Source of the DNA: MAG-121220-bin8 sp002700465
Lineage (GTDB): Bacteria > Bacteroidota > Bacteroidia > Flavobacteriales > Flavobacteriaceae
DNA: 64,000 bases
Assembly (NCBI GenBank): GCA_943789295.1
Contig: CALSTO010000002.1
Span: forward strand, 310,001 to 374,000
Direction of reading: 5' to 3'
Shown piece by piece: positions 60,002 to 64,000 of this stretch (position 1 is its first letter; each line of letters begins with the position of its first letter). Made by a program: the position numbers and the translations under genes. Under the pieces are notes generated by a model. The model worked only from the letters and a program-made list of their open reading frames with translations. It did not search any database and had not been told where the DNA came from.

Positions 60002-60921
60002 ATTTTTGGATTAACAATCTTAACATCATTAAAAGATTGAATTTTTTTTAACGAATTTTTAAGCAATAAAAACATCTCCTCTACAATATGTTTTTTTAGA
60101 TTATTACTTTTATATATAACACTGATTTCTCTTGCGGGTTCCGGAGATTTAAATTTATATACTTTGTCTTTATGTTGATCTGCTAAGTTTAAAAAGTTTA
60201 AGTAAGGTATAAGTGTAATCCCATGTCCATTAATAGACAAGTTTACTAGAGTTTCTAAGCTGTTTTTTTTAAACTGTTCATTATAATTTTCTGAAAATAA
60301 AATATTATCAATTGTGCTTCTAAATTCGTTTTCTTTTCCTGGAACTAAAACATTCTTTGAATCAATATTTTTGATCTCAATTTCAGTTGAATTTTTATCT
60401 TGAATCTTTGTAGGAATTACTATTAATATAGGCTCATAATAAAATGGTTTGACAGTCAAACTAGTGTCACTTAACGGAGTTATTCCAATAACAAAATCAA
60501 GTTCGTTGTTTTTTAATGAGGAGTAAAGGGATCTACTGTTGTTTGTTATGAATTTAATATTTATTTCAGGAAATTTTGTAAATAAATTATTTATGAAAAG
60601 TGGAAGTATTGTAGATTCTAATGTTGAGCTTATTCCAATATGTAAATTTCCAATTATTTTGTTTTTTTGATAATTTATTAAATCTTTAACTTTAAGAGAT
60701 TCACTGACTATAATCTGAAACTGTCTTATGAGTTTTTCTCCAATTTCTGTTGTCTCTATTGGTTTTTTTGATCTATCAAATATTTTAGTATTCAATTCCT
60801 TTTCTAATTTTTGTATTTGCATACTTAAAGAAGGTTGTGATACTAAAGATTTTTCTGCTGCAGTTGTAAAATTTTTGTGTTTGTACAGTGCAAGAACATA
60901 TTTAAGTTGATTTATTGTCAT
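59998..60921 (-). CDS. OxyR-like LysR-family regulator lacking cysteines
   Basis: 307 residues. The N-terminal winged helix is 'TINQLKYVLALYKHKNFTTAAEKSLVSQPSLSMQIQKLEKELNTKIFDR' (about 1-50), very like OxyR. The effector domain has 'GNLHIGISSTLESTILPLF' and 'ETLVNLSINGHGITLIPYL', which aligns with OxyR 'ETLRNMVAAGSGITLLP'. In OxyR the region just before has two redox cysteines ('GHCLRDQ...C'); here it reads 'VLVPGKENEFRSTIDNILF', and the whole protein contains no Cys. It therefore cannot sense peroxide by the known disulfide switch. It could be a ligand-responsive regulator derived from OxyR. Confidence 0.82.
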   Translation of the reverse strand: MTINQLKYVLALYKHKNFTTAAEKSLVSQPSLSMQIQKLEKELNTKIFDRSKKPIETTEIGEKLIRQFQIIVSESLKVKDLINYQKNKIIGNLHIGISSTLESTILPLFINNLFTKFPEINIKFITNNSRSLYSSLKNNELDFVIGITPLSDTSLTVKPFYYEPILIVIPTKIQDKNSTEIEIKNIDSKNVLVPGKENEFRSTIDNILFSENYNEQFKKNSLETLVNLSINGHGITLIPYLNFLNLADQHKDKVYKFKSPEPAREISVIYKSNNLKKHIVEEMFLLLKNSLKKIQSFNDVKIVNPKI

Positions 60922-60963
60922 ATCAGTATTTGTTATAAAAATATGAATTTACATAAGAAATAC

Positions 60964-61638
60964 CTATTGAATGATTTCAATTTTAAAACGAACATTATCA
61001 AGAGGCCATTCTCTTTTATCTGTTTCTAAATTTGAAATTTTATCAACAACTTTCATACCTTTTATTACTTTTCCAAAAGCTGTATAGTTTTTGTCAAGAT
61101 GATATGCTCCATCTTTTTTCTTAACTATAAAAAACTCATAGGGAGAAGCTAGTTTATAAGGATTTTCAATTTCACTACTAGGCATTGAAATTATTCCTCT
61201 ATGATGTTTATGGCCTTTTTTTGTGTCAGGAGGTAATAAGTATCTACCAATTTTTCTTCTTTTTTTGGATGTACTTATATTATCAGAGTTTCCTCCTTGA
61301 ATAATAAAATCTTTTACTACTCTATGAAAATATTCTCCTTCAAAATATTTGTTTTTTGTTAAATAAATAAAATTAGCTCTGTGATAAGGAGTATCAACAA
61401 ACAATTCAATGTCTATATTTCCATAGGATGTAATTATTCTTACTTTATTTTCTTTGTTTTTTTTTCCGTATTCAAAAAAGAACGGAATAGCATTATCATC
61501 ATTTAATAAAAACTCTTTTTTGGTTTGTTTTGGTATCTTTTTAGTTATTTTTTTTATTTCTGTTTTTACAGGTTGTTCTACCTTATCTTTACATGAAATT
61601 AATAAAAGGCTAACTAAAAGTATTTTATAAAAATGCAT
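60964..61638 (-). CDS. Cyclophilin-type peptidyl-prolyl isomerase, lipoprotein
   Basis: 224 residues. The leader 'MHFYKILLVSLLLISCKDK' is a lipoprotein signal with Cys16, then a Lys-rich linker. The cyclophilin domain (about 70-222) has 'IITSYGNIDIELFVDTPYHRANFIYLT', 'GEYFHRVVKDFIIQGG', 'ISMPSSEIENPYKLASPYEFFIV' and 'YTAFGKVIKGMKVVDKI'. It would catalyse proline isomerisation in the envelope, where it may help outer-membrane proteins fold. Its ATG overlaps the ATG of the divergent Nudix gene within a shared ATGCAT. Confidence 0.9.
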   Translation of the reverse strand: MHFYKILLVSLLLISCKDKVEQPVKTEIKKITKKIPKQTKKEFLLNDDNAIPFFFEYGKKNKENKVRIITSYGNIDIELFVDTPYHRANFIYLTKNKYFEGEYFHRVVKDFIIQGGNSDNISTSKKRRKIGRYLLPPDTKKGHKHHRGIISMPSSEIENPYKLASPYEFFIVKKKDGAYHLDKNYTAFGKVIKGMKVVDKISNLETDKREWPLDNVRFKIEIIQ

Positions 61639-62271
61639 TTTACAGATTTTAAAAATTATTTATTAAAAATAAACGATTATAAACTTCCAGGACACGATTA
61701 CTTGTTAAAAATTGCTCCTCCAGCTAGAATTAAGCATCTTAAAAAAAATATTATTCCAAAAGATTCTAAAACAGCATCAGTTTTAATGCTTTTCTACCCT
61801 GACAGTAATAATGATACTAGATTAGTACTTATGTTAAGAAATAAATATAAAGGAGTACATTCTAATCAAATTAGTCTTCCAGGTGGTAAAGTTGATAGAC
61901 TAGACAAATCTTTAAAAGATACAGCCTTAAGAGAAACGCATGAAGAAATAGGATTACATAAAGATGATATTGACATTGTTGGTGAATTGTCTTCGGTTTA
62001 TATTCCACCTAGTAATTTTAATGTTTTTCCTTTTGTAGGTTATTCTAGTAAAACACCAAAATTTGTTCCTGATTCAAAGGAGGTATCTCTAATTTTAAGT
62101 CCTAAACTTGATTATATTTTAGACATGAATATAATTGAATCTGTTGTTGAAGTAAATAATTCAACACAAAAAGTACCTAGTTTTTTGATTGATAATCATA
62201 TTTTATGGGGAGCTACAGCAATTATGATTCATGAATTTGTTTTATTATTTAAACAAATGGTTAATTCTTAA
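61633..62271 (+). CDS. CoA-type Nudix hydrolase
   Basis: 212 residues. The Nudix box region reads 'QISLPGGKVDRLDKSLKDTALRETHEEIGL', preceded by 'LMLRNKYKGVHSNQ'. This is the UPF0035/CoA pyrophosphatase variant, in which the GGxxDxxDxS pattern is normal. Downstream 'GELSSVYIPPSNFNVFPFVGY' also fits that group. It probably cleaves CoA or oxidised CoA to phosphopantetheine and 3',5'-ADP. The start ATG 61633 gives the expected N-terminus 'F.DF...L..I' and overlaps the cyclophilin start codon on the other strand. Confidence 0.88.
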   Translation: MHFTDFKNYLLKINDYKLPGHDYLLKIAPPARIKHLKKNIIPKDSKTASVLMLFYPDSNNDTRLVLMLRNKYKGVHSNQISLPGGKVDRLDKSLKDTALRETHEEIGLHKDDIDIVGELSSVYIPPSNFNVFPFVGYSSKTPKFVPDSKEVSLILSPKLDYILDMNIIESVVEVNNSTQKVPSFLIDNHILWGATAIMIHEFVLLFKQMVNS

Positions 62272-62298
62272 TACATTTGTCTGACCAAAAATTATTAT

Positions 62299-63096
62299 GT
62301 GAGTTTTTTAAAAAGGAATCCTTTTGGACATATCCTGTTTGTTAAAAAGTGGTTGATTCGTGTTTTAGGCTTATTAACACATCAGAGGTTTAACCGTTTT
62401 AATAAACTTAAAATTGAGGGATCAGATGTCATAAAGTCTTTACCTGAAAATAATGTTTTATTCGTTTCTAATCATCAGACTTATTTTGCCGACGTTGCAG
62501 CAATGATTCATGTTTTTAATGCTAGTTTAAGTGGAAGAGTAGATTCAATCAAAAACATGACTTATTTATGGGAGCCAAAACTCAATATTTATTATGTAGC
62601 AGCTAAAGAAACTATGAAGGCAGGTCTTCTTCCAAGAATATTAGCTTACGTGGGTTCAGTTTCTATCGAAAGAACTTGGAGATCTAAAGGAGAGGATGTG
62701 AAAAGGCAAGTCAAAATGAGTGATATAGGTAATATAGGAAAAGCTCTTGATGATGGTTGGGTTATAACATTTCCTCAGGGAACTACAACCCCTTTTAAAC
62801 CAATAAGAAGAGGAACTGCACACATTATTAAGAAATATAATCCGATAGTTGTCCCTATAGTGATAGACGGTTTTAGAAGGTCATTTGATAAAAAGGGTAT
62901 TAGAATTAAAAAAAGAAATATTCTTCAATCTATGGAAATTAAAAAACCATTAGATATTGATTATAAAAACGAATCTGTTGAAAGTATAGTTGAGAAAATT
63001 GAATATGCAATCGAACAACACCCTTCTTTTTTAAAGGTTATTTCTGAAAAAGATCTATTAGATTTAGAAAAAACAAATAAACAAAGAGAGTGGTAA
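62299..63096 (+). CDS. 1-acyl-sn-glycerol-3-phosphate acyltransferase (PlsC-like)
   Basis: 265 residues. The acyltransferase catalytic motif HxxxxD is in 'LFVSNHQTYFADVAAM', followed by 'SVSIERTW', the glycerol-phosphate-binding 'VITFPQGTTTPFKPIRRGTAHI' and 'PIVVPIVIDGFRRSF'. It transfers a second acyl chain to lysophosphatidate to make phosphatidic acid. The start is GTG 62299, 27 bp after the Nudix stop; no ATG precedes the first conserved segment. It converges on sodC with no gap between the stops (63096/63097). Confidence 0.9.
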   Translation: MSFLKRNPFGHILFVKKWLIRVLGLLTHQRFNRFNKLKIEGSDVIKSLPENNVLFVSNHQTYFADVAAMIHVFNASLSGRVDSIKNMTYLWEPKLNIYYVAAKETMKAGLLPRILAYVGSVSIERTWRSKGEDVKRQVKMSDIGNIGKALDDGWVITFPQGTTTPFKPIRRGTAHIIKKYNPIVVPIVIDGFRRSFDKKGIRIKKRNILQSMEIKKPLDIDYKNESVESIVEKIEYAIEQHPSFLKVISEKDLLDLEKTNKQREW

Positions 63097-63633
63097 TTAT
63101 TCTTTACTACTAATTAAAGAGTTTTCTTCAATAATTCCTCCACATGCAATTCTAGATCCAGCTGCACCTGATGGTTGTGAAACTAAATCATCAGAACCTT
63201 GATGAATTATTATTGATTTTCCAATGATATTTTTGTTTAGATCATCACAATCCAAACACCATAAATCAGTACTAAAAGAAACTGTACCGTTACCATTTTC
63301 ATCTACATTAAAATTCCCAATATCACCTCTATGAAATCCTTTAGAATCACCCCATTTACCATGACTTTCAAGAGTTGGATTCCAATGTCCTCCAGCAGAT
63401 TTACCATCAACTGAAGAGCAATCTGATTTTTCATGAATATGAATAGCATGCTCACCAGGTTCTAAATTATTTATAGTTGCTTCCATTGTAACTTTAGAAT
63501 CTTCTTCAATAAAAACTACAAATCCATTTGTTTGTGACGAGCTTTTTGATTCAAGTTCAATTACAACCATATTAGGAATTGAACAGCTTGAAACAAATAT
63601 TAAAATGATAAAAAGTAAAAGTATATTCTTCAT
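63097..63633 (-). CDS. sodC: Superoxide dismutase [Cu-Zn], lipoprotein
   Basis: 178 residues. The leader 'MKNILLLFIILIFVSSCSIP' has a lipobox 'VSSC' with Cys17, so the enzyme is anchored in the envelope. Metal ligands can all be located: 'HAIHIHEKSDC' (Cu His pair), 'SAGGHWNP' (bridging His), 'SHGKWGD', 'FHRGDIGNF' (Zn His and Asp) and 'IIIHQGSDD' (Cu His). The disulfide cysteines are also present ('SDCSS', 'RIACGGI'). It removes superoxide in the periplasm. The frame is open eight codons further upstream, but ATG 63633 starts the signal peptide. Confidence 0.93.
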   Translation of the reverse strand: MKNILLLFIILIFVSSCSIPNMVVIELESKSSSQTNGFVVFIEEDSKVTMEATINNLEPGEHAIHIHEKSDCSSVDGKSAGGHWNPTLESHGKWGDSKGFHRGDIGNFNVDENGNGTVSFSTDLWCLDCDDLNKNIIGKSIIIHQGSDDLVSQPSGAAGSRIACGGIIEENSLISSKE

Positions 63634-63678
63634 TTGATTGTATAATTTATTTAGCATAGTATTTGTACATTTAAAGTT

Positions 63679-64000
63679 ATGAAATATTTTGTTTCGATTT
63701 TTTGTTTATTTTCTCTAATGTCTTGTGGACTTTTGTCTGAAAATAACAAACCAGTGGTTTACAACACCGAGTCATTTAAAGAATTCAAATTATCAAAAGC
63801 ACCAGATTATACTAATTTGAGTTCATGGGCTGTTCATCCATCTGGAGATCAAAGTATTTTTGATAATTTCAATTTAAATAGTTCAAAACTTCCTGTTGAT
63901 GTTTTCTTTATTTACCCAACTCTATTGACAGATAAAGACAATACAAGATGGAATGCAGATATATTTGATTCCAAGACTAGATCATATGTTTTAGGTTCCT
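63679..64000 (+). CDS. DUF3089-like lipoprotein, 3' end outside window
   Basis: The first 107 codons of a gene that runs off the window. 'MKYFVSIFCLFSLMSCGLL' is a lipoprotein signal with Cys16. Then 'APDYTNLSSWAVHPS' and 'LPVDVFFIYPTLLTDKDNTRWNADIFD' match the start of DUF3089, a flavobacterial alpha/beta-hydrolase-like family of unknown substrate (lipase/esterase-like). The start ATG is 45 bp from the sodC start on the other strand, so the two are divergent. The catalytic part lies beyond the window end, so activity cannot be judged. Confidence 0.78.
   Translation, partial: MKYFVSIFCLFSLMSCGLLSENNKPVVYNTESFKEFKLSKAPDYTNLSSWAVHPSGDQSIFDNFNLNSSKLPVDVFFIYPTLLTDKDNTRWNADIFDSKTRSYVLGS

Overview
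This is chromosomal DNA of a marine-type member of the Flavobacteriia (Bacteroidota). The evidence is a very AT-rich base composition, about 90% coding density, and almost no Shine-Dalgarno sequences. Several upstream regions carry the Bacteroidota -7 box TAnnTTTG, sometimes with a TTTG -33 box. Diagnostic families are present: the type IX secretion protein PorD, SusC/TonB-like outer-membrane barrels, the CAL67264 membrane family, DUF5683, DUF3089 and WbqC. Gene strings typical of flavobacteria also occur, such as parA-parB-DUF5683-dapB-lepB-wbqC. I see no prophage, insertion sequence, CRISPR array or plasmid module. The window looks like a streamlined core genome.

Layout. 1-6.1 kb: porD (cut by the window edge), recN, fabI, coaE and a histidine kinase/response regulator pair. 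6.1-11.1 kb: xerD, aroQ, lpdA, an msrB next to a decayed MsrB-like lipoprotein, and an MFS transporter. 11.1-16.5 kb: lon, cmk and rpsA, the last with its own promoter and a structured leader. 16.5-22.3 kb: a leucine operon on the minus strand (leuA, leuC, leuD, a second LeuA-like enzyme, leuB). 22.3-29.2 kb: an RluA-type pseudouridine synthase and panB, then dnaK, a thioesterase, a CPBP protease, two tiny membrane proteins and fumC. 29.2-38.8 kb: an outer-membrane barrel receptor, an ArsC-like protein, prfB with a programmed +1 frameshift, a large zinc metalloprotease, threonine aldolase and an S9 oligopeptidase.

38.9-41.2 kb: two PLP enzymes, a cysteine-synthase-like protein and an AONS-like acyltransferase, that together look like the entry steps of sulfonolipid (capnine) synthesis. 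41.3-48.0 kb: a tightly packed run of pyrR, pyrB, a small unknown gene, rnz, pdxH, sixA, ppk1 and ppx; sixA, ppk1 and ppx overlap one another and form a polyphosphate module. 48.0-57.8 kb: dnaX, the RNase P RNA gene (opposite strand), then wbqC, lepB, dapB, DUF5683, parB, parA, a DivIC/FtsB-like protein, udk and a sugar dehydrogenase-cytochrome c fusion. 57.8-58.2 kb: the C-terminal stub of a Bax-inhibitor-1-like gene lying directly against two tandem tRNA-Pro genes. 58.3-64 kb: trxB, a DUF4442 protein, a small conserved ORF, a cysteine-free OxyR-like regulator, a cyclophilin and a CoA-type Nudix hydrolase whose start codons overlap head to head, plsC, sodC and the start of a DUF3089 lipoprotein.

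The points most worth a second look are: an A11 run in dnaX where slippage in either direction gives a gamma-like truncation; the candidate sulfonolipid gene pair; near-identical TGGCAT-N5-TTGAAATAT elements upstream of dnaK and lon; the OxyR-like protein with no cysteine at all; the ATGCAT shared-start divergent pair; the decayed MsrB paralogue; and the tRNA-associated Bax-inhibitor remnant. I found no clearly new multi-gene defence or mobile system. All family assignments come from reading motifs by eye, without database searches.
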